The notes beneath the pieces were generated by a model. That model did not search any database and was not told the origin of the DNA. It saw nothing but the letters and a program-made list of their open reading frames with translations. A program made the translations under genes and the position numbers. This document shows, piece after piece, positions 9,491-18,356 of a DNA stretch of 64,000 nt; position 1 is the stretch's first letter, and the number at the start of each line of letters is the position of its first letter. Origin of the DNA: Shuttleworthella satelles DSM 14600 (GTDB lineage Bacteria; Bacillota; Clostridia; Lachnospirales; Lachnospiraceae); the NCBI RefSeq assembly GCF_000160115.1, contig NZ_GG665867.1, forward strand, positions 424,053 to 488,052, given 5' to 3'.

Positions 9491-10684
9491 ATGAAGAATT
9501 TCAACGATAACTTTCTCAATAAAATCATGCGCTATGTTCTCCTGACCTTTCTGATCATGCTGATTATGGTCTGGGCTTATCGGCACATGGATACGATCCT
9601 CTGGCAGGCGGGCACCTTCATCGGGTGGATTACAGGAATCCTAAAGCCCCTGGTCTTCGGGATCATGGTGGCCCTTTTGCTCTCGCCCGTGGTGCACAGG
9701 CTGGAGAGGGGGTTCTCGCACGTCCCCATTCTGCGCAAGCATAGGACGCGCGGTCTTTCCGTGGCAATTACGGTTTTGGCCGCGCTTTTGGTCTTCTTCC
9801 TTGTGGCCTCCCTGCTTCTGTCCTCTCTGACCAATAGTCTGCAGGCGGTCAGTGTGGAGAACCTGAAGATTATCGCCAACAATTTCCAGGAGTCGATTTC
9901 CGGGATCTGGAGTCTGGTGACGGAGGTGATGGACCGTTTTCATATCGACCGGTCCTTCCTCCAGGAGGCGGTCAATAACGCCTCCAACTGGGCGAGAAAT
10001 TCCGCCACCAGCGCGGCTAAAGGGGTCACGGGATTCATGACCACCGCCTTTTTCAGCTTGATCTTCTCCATCTATTTCATGGCGGATCATGAGGGCTTTA
10101 TCGCCTATTGGACCAAGGCGGCCAAGTCTATCCTGCCTGAGCGGGAGTACAGCTACTTCATGGAGTTTCTGGGAAATGCCGGGCACGCCTTCATCGGCTA
10201 TGTCCGGGGTCAGCTGCTGGACGCCGTCTTCGTCGGTGTGACCATGTCCATTATCCTGTCTCTGATCGAGGTCCCCTATGCCCTCTTGATCGGTATGATG
10301 ATGGGAATCGGAAACCTGATCCCATATGTAGGGCCGGCCGTGGGTTACGTCTCCGTGACCTTCGTCTGCGTTTTCGCCCAGGATCACAGCAAGCTGTTGA
10401 TCGCCCTGATCGCGGTCTTCGTCGTCACAACGATTGACGGCAATGTGATCAATCCCCGTATTCTCTCCAATGCCGTATCGGTTCACCCGGTTCTCGTGAT
10501 CGCGGCTCTTTTGGTCGGATCCGCGGTGGGCGGGGTGACCGGCATGTTTCTGGCCGTTCCTGTGGCTTCTCTGATTCGCATCTATTTTGATAAGCTGGTC
10601 GATTGGCGGTGCGAGGAGACGGATGAGAAACTGGGCAAGAAGATTGACAGGGCGACAGACGGGGAGAAAGAGACGCGTGAGTGA
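9491..10684 (+). CDS. AI-2E family (PerM/YdiK-like) membrane permease
   Basis: A 397-residue membrane protein of the AI-2E transporter family. Members are linked to autoinducer export, sodium/proton antiport or unknown small-molecule efflux; the substrate here is undetermined. It has paired N-terminal helices (15-85), a periplasm-side helical region (about 95-180), and the conserved C-terminal block ALLIGMMMGIGNLIPYVGP (about 269-287) followed by GNVINPRILSNAVSVHP (about 317-333), which is characteristic of the family. Start ATG follows GAAGAGGCAACC. It stands alone, with an extended -10 promoter for the next operon downstream. Confidence 0.85.
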   Translation: MKNFNDNFLNKIMRYVLLTFLIMLIMVWAYRHMDTILWQAGTFIGWITGILKPLVFGIMVALLLSPVVHRLERGFSHVPILRKHRTRGLSVAITVLAALLVFFLVASLLLSSLTNSLQAVSVENLKIIANNFQESISGIWSLVTEVMDRFHIDRSFLQEAVNNASNWARNSATSAAKGVTGFMTTAFFSLIFSIYFMADHEGFIAYWTKAAKSILPEREYSYFMEFLGNAGHAFIGYVRGQLLDAVFVGVTMSIILSLIEVPYALLIGMMMGIGNLIPYVGPAVGYVSVTFVCVFAQDHSKLLIALIAVFVVTTIDGNVINPRILSNAVSVHPVLVIAALLVGSAVGGVTGMFLAVPVASLIRIYFDKLVDWRCEETDEKLGKKIDRATDGEKETRE

Positions 10685-10914
10685 TTGCGCGATTGATTTT
10701 GAAGAATTCAGAATTTTACCGAATCCTATGGGCAGAAAAGGAGCAATCTCAGGGGAATACTGACAAAATGACCATTTTTTGAAGAAAAGTAGGGCTATAA
10801 ACGATATTGGAAAGGTTTTCAATTGGCAAAATGCACAAAAGTCAGAGGAGAAATCTGTGAGCCTAACCAAATTAACCGGGAGAGGGCAATATTTCGTGGA
10901 AGACCTTAGCAAAG

Positions 10915-10923
10915 TGCTATAAT
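10915..10923 (+). promoter_or_regulatory. Extended -10 promoter of the alpha-glucoside operon
   Basis: TGCTATAAT is a perfect extended -10 element (TGN plus TATAAT). No clear -35 is seen, which is normal for this class. It lies 78 bases before the binding-protein start codon. Confidence 0.65.
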
Positions 10924-10953
10924 ACCTCTTGTAAACATTGAACCCGGTTGTTT

Positions 10954-10967
10954 TTGAAACGTTGGAA
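10954..10967 (+). promoter_or_regulatory. Possible LacI-family operator downstream of the promoter
   Basis: TTGAAACGTTGGAA has the AACGTT core and 5 of 7 symmetric arm positions typical of LacI/MalR-type operators. It lies about 30 bases after the -10 element, a position suited to repression. No regulator gene is adjacent, so the cognate protein is unknown. Confidence 0.4.
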
Positions 10968-11000
10968 TCGTTTTTTCACTGGGTCATAGTAGGAGGGAAT

Positions 11001-12305
11001 ATGAAGAAAAAAACGCTAGCTCTTGTAATGGCAGCCTGCATGGTTGCCTCCGTGTTCGCCGGCTGCGGCGGGAACGGCGGCGGGTCCTCATCCGGTGATA
11101 ACAATTCTTCCGGCAAGTCGCTTCGCCTGGTAAACGGTAAGATCGAGGTTGATGCTCAGCTCAAGGAGCTGGCCGAGGCCTATGAGAAGGAGACCGGGAC
11201 TAAGGTCACCATCGAGTCCATGGGCGGCGGAGTCGATATCCAGGGCCAGCTGAAGAATTACAACCAGGCCGGGAATATGCCCGACATCTTTGTGTGCGGC
11301 GGCTCCAGTGATTTCAAGAACTGGACGGACAACATCGTTGACCTGAGTGACCAGGAGTGGACCAAGGACACGGAGCTGGCCTACAAGGAGGACGGCAAGG
11401 TATACGGTTTCCCCTATACCCAGGAGGCGATCGGCCTTTGCTACAACGCTGACATTCTGCAGAAGGCGGGCATTGACCCCAAGTCCATTACCGGACCTGA
11501 GAGCATGAAGAAGGCTTTCGAGACCCTGGACGCCAAGAAGAGCGAGCTGGGACTGACCGCAGTGCTGGGCTATTCCGCTGAGCCGGTCAACCTCTACTGG
11601 TCTACCGGAAACCACATCTTCTCCGCATACCAGGACGGGGGCTTACAGAGAGGGGATACCAAGTACTTTGATATGCTCTCCAAGGGAGAGATCGACAAGA
11701 CCCGTTTCAACGACTTCTCCAAGATGGTCGCCCTCTTTAACAAGTACTCTGATCCCAATCTCCTGGTTTCAGGTACCTATGATCAGCAGATCTTGAACTT
11801 CGCCTCCGGCAAGTACGCCTTTGTTACCCAGGGCTCCTGGATCGGCGCGACGATGACCGGCAAGGATGACAAGGACGCTTATAAGGCGGCCGGCAACTTC
11901 AAGTGCGGTATTCTCCCATACGCTTTCCAGGAAGGTATGGATCGTCTGGAGTCTGACTCTCCATCTTACTGGGCTGTCACCAAGAACGACAACAGCGATG
12001 CCGCCAAGAAGTTCCTCCAGTGGTGCGCGGGTGATGCGGGACAGCAGATTCTGGTTGAAAAAGCTGGATTTGTAAGCCCCTTCAAGTCTTCCAAGTACGT
12101 TGCGTCTGATCCCTTCGCTCAGACCTTGACCGATTATCAGAAGGCTGGCAAGACCTCCGGCTGGACCTGGCCCGGAAACAAGGAGGGTCTGGCTCAGAAC
12201 GCGCTTGGTCAGGTCTTCAACGACTTCGCACAGGGCAAGATCGCGACTCCTGAGGACTTCACCAATAAGATGGCGACAACGATCAAGGATTATTACAGCA
12301 AGTAA
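11001..12305 (+). CDS. ABC sugar transporter substrate-binding lipoprotein (alpha-glucoside type)
   Basis: A 434-residue extracellular solute-binding protein family 1 member. The ATG at 11001 follows AGGAGGGA directly; an earlier in-frame TTG at 10938 lacks a ribosome binding site. The signal peptide ends in a lipobox (VFAGC, Cys at about 22) followed by a Gly/Ser-rich tether. The mature part has the usual two-lobe pattern, with IEVDAQLKELAEAYEKETG near the N terminus and the hinge-region PYTQEAIGLCYN. Two MalF/MalG-like permeases and two GH13 alpha-glucosidases follow, so uptake of maltose/isomaltose-type oligosaccharides is inferred. No ATPase gene is present; a shared MsmK-like ATPase encoded elsewhere is probable. 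Confidence 0.9.
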   Translation: MKKKTLALVMAACMVASVFAGCGGNGGGSSSGDNNSSGKSLRLVNGKIEVDAQLKELAEAYEKETGTKVTIESMGGGVDIQGQLKNYNQAGNMPDIFVCGGSSDFKNWTDNIVDLSDQEWTKDTELAYKEDGKVYGFPYTQEAIGLCYNADILQKAGIDPKSITGPESMKKAFETLDAKKSELGLTAVLGYSAEPVNLYWSTGNHIFSAYQDGGLQRGDTKYFDMLSKGEIDKTRFNDFSKMVALFNKYSDPNLLVSGTYDQQILNFASGKYAFVTQGSWIGATMTGKDDKDAYKAAGNFKCGILPYAFQEGMDRLESDSPSYWAVTKNDNSDAAKKFLQWCAGDAGQQILVEKAGFVSPFKSSKYVASDPFAQTLTDYQKAGKTSGWTWPGNKEGLAQNALGQVFNDFAQGKIATPEDFTNKMATTIKDYYSK

Positions 12306-12320
12306 GCGCTGCTTGGAATA

Positions 12321-12344
12321 GGGGGGCCTGGCCCCCCTTTTTTT
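12321..12344 (+). terminator. Terminator/attenuator between binding protein and permease genes
   Basis: GGGGGGCC and GGCCCCCC are separated by one T and followed by seven Ts. Its place right after the binding-protein gene fits partial termination, a common way to express the binding protein above the permeases. Confidence 0.88.
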
Positions 12345-12409
12345 CCAGTTTCAGAACTGACAATCAATCCGGCAGAATACGCACCGGAATAGAGTTAGGA
12401 GGAAGAGGG

Positions 12410-13459
12410 ATGAATAAGACTTCCGCGATACGAAAACCTATTTCCATCGGCGTGCTCACCACGGGAATTGTTCTTATGGTAGGCGCGCTGATCATTGATA
12501 TTACAGGGATAAAATTTGGCGCAAGAGGAGCAATGCTGATTATCGGTCTTCTGGCTGCTCTCTATGGCCTCTACCATTTCCCCAGCCAGAAGTACCACAG
12601 GGGAATTGTCTATTTTATTTTTCTCTTTCCCCTGGTCTTTGCCTTTGCCGTGACGGTGATTATCCCTCTGGTTCTCGGCGTGGGATATTCCTTTACGGAC
12701 TGGACGGGGATTAAGATCACTAAGTTCGTGGGGCTGGCGAATTATTCCAGTATGTTCCACGATCCGGCCTTCCTCTGGTCCGTACTGATCACATTCCTCT
12801 TCGTGATTCTGAATATTATCATGGTCAACCTGATCGGCTTCGCGCTGGCTCTGCTCTGCACTTCCGCGATCAAGGGAACGGGCTTCTTTCGGGCTGCCTA
12901 CTTCCTTCCCAACCTGATTGGAGGGATCGTACTCGGCTATATCTGGCAGTTCGTCTTCAACAATGTCCTGATTCAGATGACCAAGACCTCCTTCCTGGCC
13001 AATACAGAGACGGCCATGCTGGGAATTATCATCGTCTATATCTGGCAGTATGCCGGTTATATTATGCTGATTTACATCACCGGTCTGACCCAGGTGCCCA
13101 AGGATGTGATCGAGGCGGCTTCGATCGACGGAGCCAATTCCAAACAGGTTCTGTTCCATGTGCGAATTCCCCTGATCATGCCCACCATTACCATCTGCAC
13201 CTTCCTGACCTTAACCTCCGCCTTCAAGCAGTTCGACGTCAACATGGCTCTGACCAACGGAACCGGATCCGTCGATGGCTTCCTGGGCGGATACCTGGCC
13301 AACGGAACCCAGATGCTGGCCCTGAACATCTATAATACGGCCATTTCCAAGAACAGCTACGCGGTCGGCCAGGCCAAGGCAGTCCTCTTCTTTATTATCC
13401 TGGCGGCGGTATCGCTCATCCAGGTGAGAACGATGAACAGTAAGGAGGTAGAGCTGTAA
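12410..13459 (+). CDS. ABC sugar transporter permease, MalF-like
   Basis: A 349-residue inner-membrane permease with about eight helices: two extra N-terminal helices (17-55) precede the six-helix core. The EAA loop that docks the ATPase is EAASIDGANSKQVLFHVRIP (about 228-247). The ATG follows AGGAGGAAGAGGG. The stop overlaps the next start by one base (TAATG), so the two permeases are translationally coupled. Confidence 0.9.
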   Translation: MNKTSAIRKPISIGVLTTGIVLMVGALIIDITGIKFGARGAMLIIGLLAALYGLYHFPSQKYHRGIVYFIFLFPLVFAFAVTVIIPLVLGVGYSFTDWTGIKITKFVGLANYSSMFHDPAFLWSVLITFLFVILNIIMVNLIGFALALLCTSAIKGTGFFRAAYFLPNLIGGIVLGYIWQFVFNNVLIQMTKTSFLANTETAMLGIIIVYIWQYAGYIMLIYITGLTQVPKDVIEAASIDGANSKQVLFHVRIPLIMPTITICTFLTLTSAFKQFDVNMALTNGTGSVDGFLGGYLANGTQMLALNIYNTAISKNSYAVGQAKAVLFFIILAAVSLIQVRTMNSKEVEL

Positions 13460-14328
13460 TGAGTACGTCAAGCAAGATCAAGAAAATCCTCTTAACCCTT
13501 CTGGGAATCGTGATTGCGGTCTATATTCTCTTTCCCTTCTATCTGGTTGTCTTAAACGCCTTCAAGAAGCAGAGCGCCATTGTGGCCAACCCGATCTCCT
13601 TTGCGGGGGCTTCCTTCAGTCAGCTGATCAGCAACCTGCACAGTGTCGTCAATAATTCGAACTTCCGCTTCTGGTCCGCCTTCGGGAGCTCCGTTGTGAT
13701 CACAGTCTGCTCTCTGGTGCTTCTGGCAGTCTTAGGATCCATGGCGGCCTGGGTTATCTCCAGAAACAATCGCAAGAAGTGGGCCGCGGCCATTTACATG
13801 GTCTTTATCGCGTCCATGATCATTCCCTTCCAGGTTGTTATGCTTCCTCTGATCTCGACCTTCCGGGACGCGGGGAAATTCGTGGGTATCAGCCTTTTGC
13901 AGTCGATTCCCGGCATTATTTTCGCTTATCTGGGCTTCGGAGGAGCGATGACAGTCTTCATCCTGACCGGTTTCATCAAGGGAGTTCCCTATGATCTGGA
14001 AGAGGCGGCGGCCATTGACGGCTGTTCTCCCGAGGGGACCTTCTTTCGGATTATCCTCCCGCTCTTAAAGCCGGTCATTACGACGGTCACCATCTTAAAC
14101 GGAATGTGGATCTGGAACGACTTCCTCCTCCCCTCTCTGATGCTGGGACTCAACGGTAAGATTAAGACCCTGCCCGTCGCCGTGCAGGCCTTCGTCGGAT
14201 CCTATGTCAAGCAGTGGGACCTGATCCTGTCGGCGGCTCTTCTGGCAATCGTTCCCATGATCGTCGTCTTTTTGATCGGTCAGAAGCAGATCATGAAGGG
14301 CATGGTCGAGGGAGCCGTCAAGGGTTAA
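13459..14328 (+). CDS. ABC sugar transporter permease, MalG-like
   Basis: A 289-residue inner-membrane permease with six helices and the EAA loop EEAAAIDGCSPEGTFFRIIL (about 177-196). It pairs with the preceding permease to form the channel. Ribosome binding site AAGGAGG lies inside the end of the previous gene. It ends before a 430-base gap that holds a large hairpin. Confidence 0.9.
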   Translation: MSTSSKIKKILLTLLGIVIAVYILFPFYLVVLNAFKKQSAIVANPISFAGASFSQLISNLHSVVNNSNFRFWSAFGSSVVITVCSLVLLAVLGSMAAWVISRNNRKKWAAAIYMVFIASMIIPFQVVMLPLISTFRDAGKFVGISLLQSIPGIIFAYLGFGGAMTVFILTGFIKGVPYDLEEAAAIDGCSPEGTFFRIILPLLKPVITTVTILNGMWIWNDFLLPSLMLGLNGKIKTLPVAVQAFVGSYVKQWDLILSAALLAIVPMIVVFLIGQKQIMKGMVEGAVKG

Positions 14329-14455
14329 AGTCCCTTACAATGTTCTCTGAGGACGGAATGGTTGCGATCAGGCTGCCGTCAGTGCGCTGAGTGGCCATTG
14401 CAATGCTCTACGGCAGGCGGATTTGCTGGCCGAAATATAAGAGACAAAGTATAAG

Positions 14456-14554
14456 AGACTGTGAAGAAATCAAAGACAGAAGTCGGCTGCCGCATCCATG
14501 TCAAAAGTGGTGCGGTACAGGACGGATTGCCTGGCGTTTTTTCACAGTCTTTTT
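14456..14554 (+). terminator. Long-loop hairpin, likely terminator of the transporter operon
   Basis: AGACTGTGAAGAAA (14456-14469) pairs with TTTTTTCACAGTCT (14537-14550) at 13 of 14 positions and is followed by Ts. The 67-base loop itself has a CCGCA/TGCGG pairing. The same stem sequence recurs in the terminator near 30010. The remainder of 14329-14757 holds only this element, a short repeat and the ribosome binding site of the next gene. Confidence 0.6.
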
Positions 14555-14664
14555 ATGCTTTTTTGCGGGCTTTTTCTCTTGTGAAGACCCTTTCGTGTGT
14601 GGTAATGTGCTTATGCAGGAAATCTTGGAAACAGGCTCGGACGGAAGGAAAAACAGTCAATCGG

Positions 14665-14706
14665 GATTCGTCAGAAGAGATTCATCAGAAGAGATTCAGA
14701 AGAAGC
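14665..14706 (+). repeat. Three 14-bp tandem repeats upstream of the first alpha-glucosidase
   Basis: GATTCGTCAGAAGA, GATTCATCAGAAGA and GATTCAGAAGAAGC follow each other at 14665, 14679 and 14693, ending about 50 bases before the start codon. Confidence 0.75.
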
Positions 14707-14757
14707 CAAAAGAAGCATGACCTCCCGCGAAAGGAGCGGAGAGAGAAAGGAAAAATC

Positions 14758-16425
14758 ATGAAGAAAGCCTGGTGGAAGGAAAGCGTCGTCTATCAGATTT
14801 ACCCTCGCAGCTTTTGCGACAGCAATGGAGACGGGATCGGTGATTTAAAGGGAATCACATCCAAACTCGATTATCTGAAGGAATTGGGGATCGACGTCAT
14901 CTGGCTCTCCCCGGTTTACAAGTCCCCCAATGATGACAACGGCTATGATATCAGTGACTACGAGGATATCATGGATGAGTTTGGGACGATGGAGGATTTC
15001 GATGAGCTCCTGGAGCAGGCTCATGCTCGCGGAATCCGGCTGGTCATGGATCTGGTGGTCAATCACACCTCAGACGAGCATCCGTGGTTTTTGGAGTCCC
15101 GAAAGAGCCGCGATAATCCAAAGAGAGACTACTATATCTGGAGAGATCCGGTGGACGGACATGAGCCGACCAACTGGGGCAGCGCCTTCTCCGGTTCCGC
15201 CTGGCAGTGGGATCAGAAGACGGGCCAGTACTATCTCCATCTCTTCTCTAAAAAGCAGCCGGATCTCAACTGGGACAATCAGAAGGTCCGCCGCGATATT
15301 TTCGATATGATGACCCGCTGGTGTCAGAAGGGGATCGACGGCTTTCGCATGGACGTCATCTCTTTAATCTCCAAGCCAGAGGTCTTCGCGGATGCCCCCA
15401 CGAACGGCGGAATCTACGGAGCCTTTGACGCCGTGGCCAATGGCCCTCATGTACATGATTACCTGCAGGAAATGAACCGGGAGGTTCTCTCCAGATTTGA
15501 CATCATGACTGTGGGAGAAACGGCAGGCGTCACCCTGGATGAAGCGAAGAAATACGCGAACAGTCAGGGGACGGAGCTGGGCATGGTCTTCCAGTTCGAG
15601 CACGTGGGGCTGGACGAGGATCCGCATGTTCCCTACAAGTGGTCAACCAGGAAGATGCCTCTGGTGCCCCTGAAGGAGAATCTGACCAAGTGGCAGCTGG
15701 GACTGGACGGCTGCGCCTGGAATTCCCTCTACTTCTGCAATCACGACCAGCCCAGAATTGTCTCCCGCCTGGGGGACGACTCAGACCAGTATCGGGAGAG
15801 AAGTGCCAAGGCCATCGCGACGGTGCTGCACATGATGCAGGGGACACCCTATGTCTATCAGGGGGAAGAGCTGGGAATGACCAATGTGGGATTTACTTCC
15901 GTAGACCAGTTCCGCGACCTGGAGTCCATCAACGCTTACCATGAACTGACTGAGAAGGCAGGAATGGACCCGGCTGACCTGCTTCCAAAGATCGCTCACA
16001 AGAGCAGGGATAATGCCCGGACACCGATGCAGTGGTCCGATGCTCCCCAGGCCGGTTTTACCTCCGGCAGGCCCTGGATCGACGTCAATCCCAATTATGT
16101 CAGGGTCAATGCCGAAGAGCAGATGGACCGAAAGGACTCCGTCTTCCACTACTATCAGAAGCTGATAGCCCTTCGGCACAGCTCAGACCTGATTGTCTAC
16201 GGGCACTATCAGCTGCTTTTGGCGGAGGATCCGGACCTCTTTGTCTATCGCAGAGAGCTGGATCAGAGGAGAATGCTTGTCGTGGCGAATCTGTCCGGAC
16301 ACGAGAGGGAGTACGAAATTCCGTCGGATTTCGCGAAGGGCAGAGTCCTGATTCAGAATATATCTGAGCACGATATCCATGACGGGAAGCTGGCGCCCTA
16401 TGAGGCCTATGTCCTTGAGGTATAA
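14758..16425 (+). CDS. GH13 alpha-glucosidase, predicted alpha-1,6 (isomaltase/oligo-1,6-glucosidase) type
   Basis: A 555-residue cytoplasmic exo-alpha-glucosidase that releases glucose from imported oligosaccharides. Start at 14758 follows AGAGAAAGGAAAAATC and gives the usual family length; the open frame extends 297 bases upstream without a ribosome binding site. GH13 regions are all present: DLVVNH (98-103), GFRMDV with nucleophile Asp199, acid/base Glu254 in VGETAG, and NHDQP with Asp330. The residue after the nucleophile is Val200. In this subfamily Val there is associated with alpha-1,6 activity, whereas Ala or Thr goes with alpha-1,4. That specificity is inference. It follows the sugar ABC genes and precedes a second GH13 gene. 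Confidence 0.9.
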   Translation: MKKAWWKESVVYQIYPRSFCDSNGDGIGDLKGITSKLDYLKELGIDVIWLSPVYKSPNDDNGYDISDYEDIMDEFGTMEDFDELLEQAHARGIRLVMDLVVNHTSDEHPWFLESRKSRDNPKRDYYIWRDPVDGHEPTNWGSAFSGSAWQWDQKTGQYYLHLFSKKQPDLNWDNQKVRRDIFDMMTRWCQKGIDGFRMDVISLISKPEVFADAPTNGGIYGAFDAVANGPHVHDYLQEMNREVLSRFDIMTVGETAGVTLDEAKKYANSQGTELGMVFQFEHVGLDEDPHVPYKWSTRKMPLVPLKENLTKWQLGLDGCAWNSLYFCNHDQPRIVSRLGDDSDQYRERSAKAIATVLHMMQGTPYVYQGEELGMTNVGFTSVDQFRDLESINAYHELTEKAGMDPADLLPKIAHKSRDNARTPMQWSDAPQAGFTSGRPWIDVNPNYVRVNAEEQMDRKDSVFHYYQKLIALRHSSDLIVYGHYQLLLAEDPDLFVYRRELDQRRMLVVANLSGHEREYEIPSDFAKGRVLIQNISEHDIHDGKLAPYEAYVLEV

Positions 16426-16529
16426 GAGGGGCAGTGCGCCGGGGGAGTCCGATGCGCGGATTCTCCGGGGAATGAGCTTTTGACAAATGGTTTTTAGCAG
16501 AGAAGGTCTCTTTGCGTGAGGTGAAAAGA

Positions 16530-18230
16530 ATGAAAAAAACATGGTGGCAGGGTAAGATTGCCTACCAGATCTACCCCAAGTCCTTTTTGGACACGACAGG
16601 AAATGGAATCGGCGATATTCGGGGGATCATCTCCAAGCTTGACTATCTTAAGAAGCTGCATGTGGGAATCCTCTGGCTCTCCCCCTGCTTCCTCTCTCCC
16701 CTGGCGGATGAGGGCTATGATATCGCGGACTACTACCGGATTGATCCCAGATTTGGCAGCAATGAGGACCTCTTTACCCTGGTAGAGGAGGGGAAGAAGC
16801 GGGGAATCTCTGTCATCTTAGACCTGGTGGTCAACCACTGCTCGGATGAGCACGAGTGGTTTCAGGCGGCCCTGGCCGATCCGGAGGGTCCTTATGGCAA
16901 GTACTTCTACATCGAAGAGGGGGTTGACGGGCACGCGCCCAATAACTGGCGATCCTATTTCGGGGGCTCCGTCTGGGAGCCCATCCCCGGAACAAATAAG
17001 TACTATCTGCACCTCTTCCATAAGAAGCAGCCGGATCTCAACTGGGAGAACCCCAGACTGCGCGAGGAGATCTACAAGATGATCAACTGGTGGCTGGACC
17101 GGGGAATTGCCGGTTTTCGCATCGACGCCATCATGAATATCAAGAAGGTCTTTCCCTTGGCGGGGCACGATTATCCAGTCGACCGGGAGGACGGTCTCTC
17201 CTCCTGCGCGCAGATGATTCAGGAGGCCAGGGGGATCGGGGACTTCTTCAGAGAAATGAGGGATCGCTGCTTTGTTCCCCACGATGCCTTTGCTGTCGCT
17301 GAGGTTTTTGATGAGAGGCCAGAGCAGGCCTCTGTACTGATCGGGTCAGAGGATGGATATTTCTCAAGCATGTTTGATTTTCAGGCTAATTGCGTCGGAA
17401 GATCTGATAAGGGCTGGTATGACGGGAAGCCCGTCGGGCCGGACCAGTATCGGGACGCCTGCTATCAGACGCAGAAGATAATCGGAAAACGGGGATTTAT
17501 CTCTACCATCATTGAAAATCACGATGAGCCGAGAGGCGTCAGCCGCTATATTCCTGCGGAAGAGCTCTCTGACAGGAGTAAGAAGTTCCTGGGAACCATG
17601 CAGCTGATGCTAAGAGGACTGCCTTTTATCTATCAAGGGCAGGAGATCGGGATGGAGAACACCCATGTGGATACGCCCGATCAGATCAGTGATATCTCAG
17701 CCAGGGATGAGTACAGGGTTGCTCGCGAGGCCGGTTTGAGTCAGGATGAGGCCATGGCGGTGGTCAACCGCATGAGCAGAGACAATGCCAGGACACCGGT
17801 TCAGTGGTCCGACGCGCCCCAGGCCGGTTTTACTTCCGGTAAGCCCTGGCTGGCGGTCAATCCCAATTATAAGAAGATTAATGTGGCTGCCCAGGAGAAA
17901 GATCCGGATTCTGTTCTCAACTATTACCGCAGGCTGACCGCTCTTCGCTCGGATCCAGTCTATGGCGACAGCATTGTCCACGGCGACTTCGATCCCTTTA
18001 TGCCGGAGGAGCCCCGTTTCATGTCCTTTTACCGGAGGGGAGACAAGAAGCTTCTGGTTCTCGGCAATTTCTCAATGAATGAAAAGAAGGTCAGGATCTC
18101 AGATCAGGTTAAGAAGGTAATCCTGTCCAATGTTAATTCTGATCCCGGTCAGATCCGGCCTGGTCAGGGGGGTGAGGGAACAGAGATCAGCCTGGCCCCC
18201 TATCAGGCGCTGATTCTGGAGCTTGCCTGA
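16530..18230 (+). CDS. GH13 alpha-glucosidase, predicted alpha-1,4 type
   Basis: A 566-residue paralogue of the preceding gene. ATG at 16530 is six bases after GAGGTGA; an in-frame TTG at 16512 is not supported. Catalytic residues are Asp199 (GFRIDA), Glu258 (AVAEVF) and an Asp in ENHDEP. The residue after the nucleophile is Ala200, which in this subfamily goes with alpha-1,4 specificity. The QPDLNWENP motif near 168 is shared with the paralogue. Together the two enzymes could cleave both linkages of mixed glucooligosaccharides such as panose. It ends the catabolic cluster; the next gene (LarC) is unrelated. Confidence 0.88.
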   Translation: MKKTWWQGKIAYQIYPKSFLDTTGNGIGDIRGIISKLDYLKKLHVGILWLSPCFLSPLADEGYDIADYYRIDPRFGSNEDLFTLVEEGKKRGISVILDLVVNHCSDEHEWFQAALADPEGPYGKYFYIEEGVDGHAPNNWRSYFGGSVWEPIPGTNKYYLHLFHKKQPDLNWENPRLREEIYKMINWWLDRGIAGFRIDAIMNIKKVFPLAGHDYPVDREDGLSSCAQMIQEARGIGDFFREMRDRCFVPHDAFAVAEVFDERPEQASVLIGSEDGYFSSMFDFQANCVGRSDKGWYDGKPVGPDQYRDACYQTQKIIGKRGFISTIIENHDEPRGVSRYIPAEELSDRSKKFLGTMQLMLRGLPFIYQGQEIGMENTHVDTPDQISDISARDEYRVAREAGLSQDEAMAVVNRMSRDNARTPVQWSDAPQAGFTSGKPWLAVNPNYKKINVAAQEKDPDSVLNYYRRLTALRSDPVYGDSIVHGDFDPFMPEEPRFMSFYRRGDKKLLVLGNFSMNEKKVRISDQVKKVILSNVNSDPGQIRPGQGGEGTEISLAPYQALILELA

Positions 18231-18356
18231 AGACAGCCAGAGCCTTTTCATGTGCTTTTGCATGTTAATGCGTGTTGTTGGCGCTGGAATGTACCTTGAA
18301 AATATGCTAGGGTAGAGAACGGGAGTATCAGTGAACGGGGACAGAAGGCAGGACGC

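Noticed and set aside
9641-10912. 423-codon minus-strand open frame opposite the AI-2E-family gene
   Set aside because: It is antisense to a clear membrane protein gene, has a His/Asp/Gln-rich composition typical of a shadow frame in G+C-rich DNA, and lacks a start signal.
12395-13159. 254-codon minus-strand open frame
   Set aside because: Antisense to the MalF-like permease, with low-complexity Asp/His/Gln content.
14461-14757. N-terminal extension of the first alpha-glucosidase
   Set aside because: The frame is open but covers the long hairpin and 14-bp repeat; family length and ribosome binding site both support the start at 14758.
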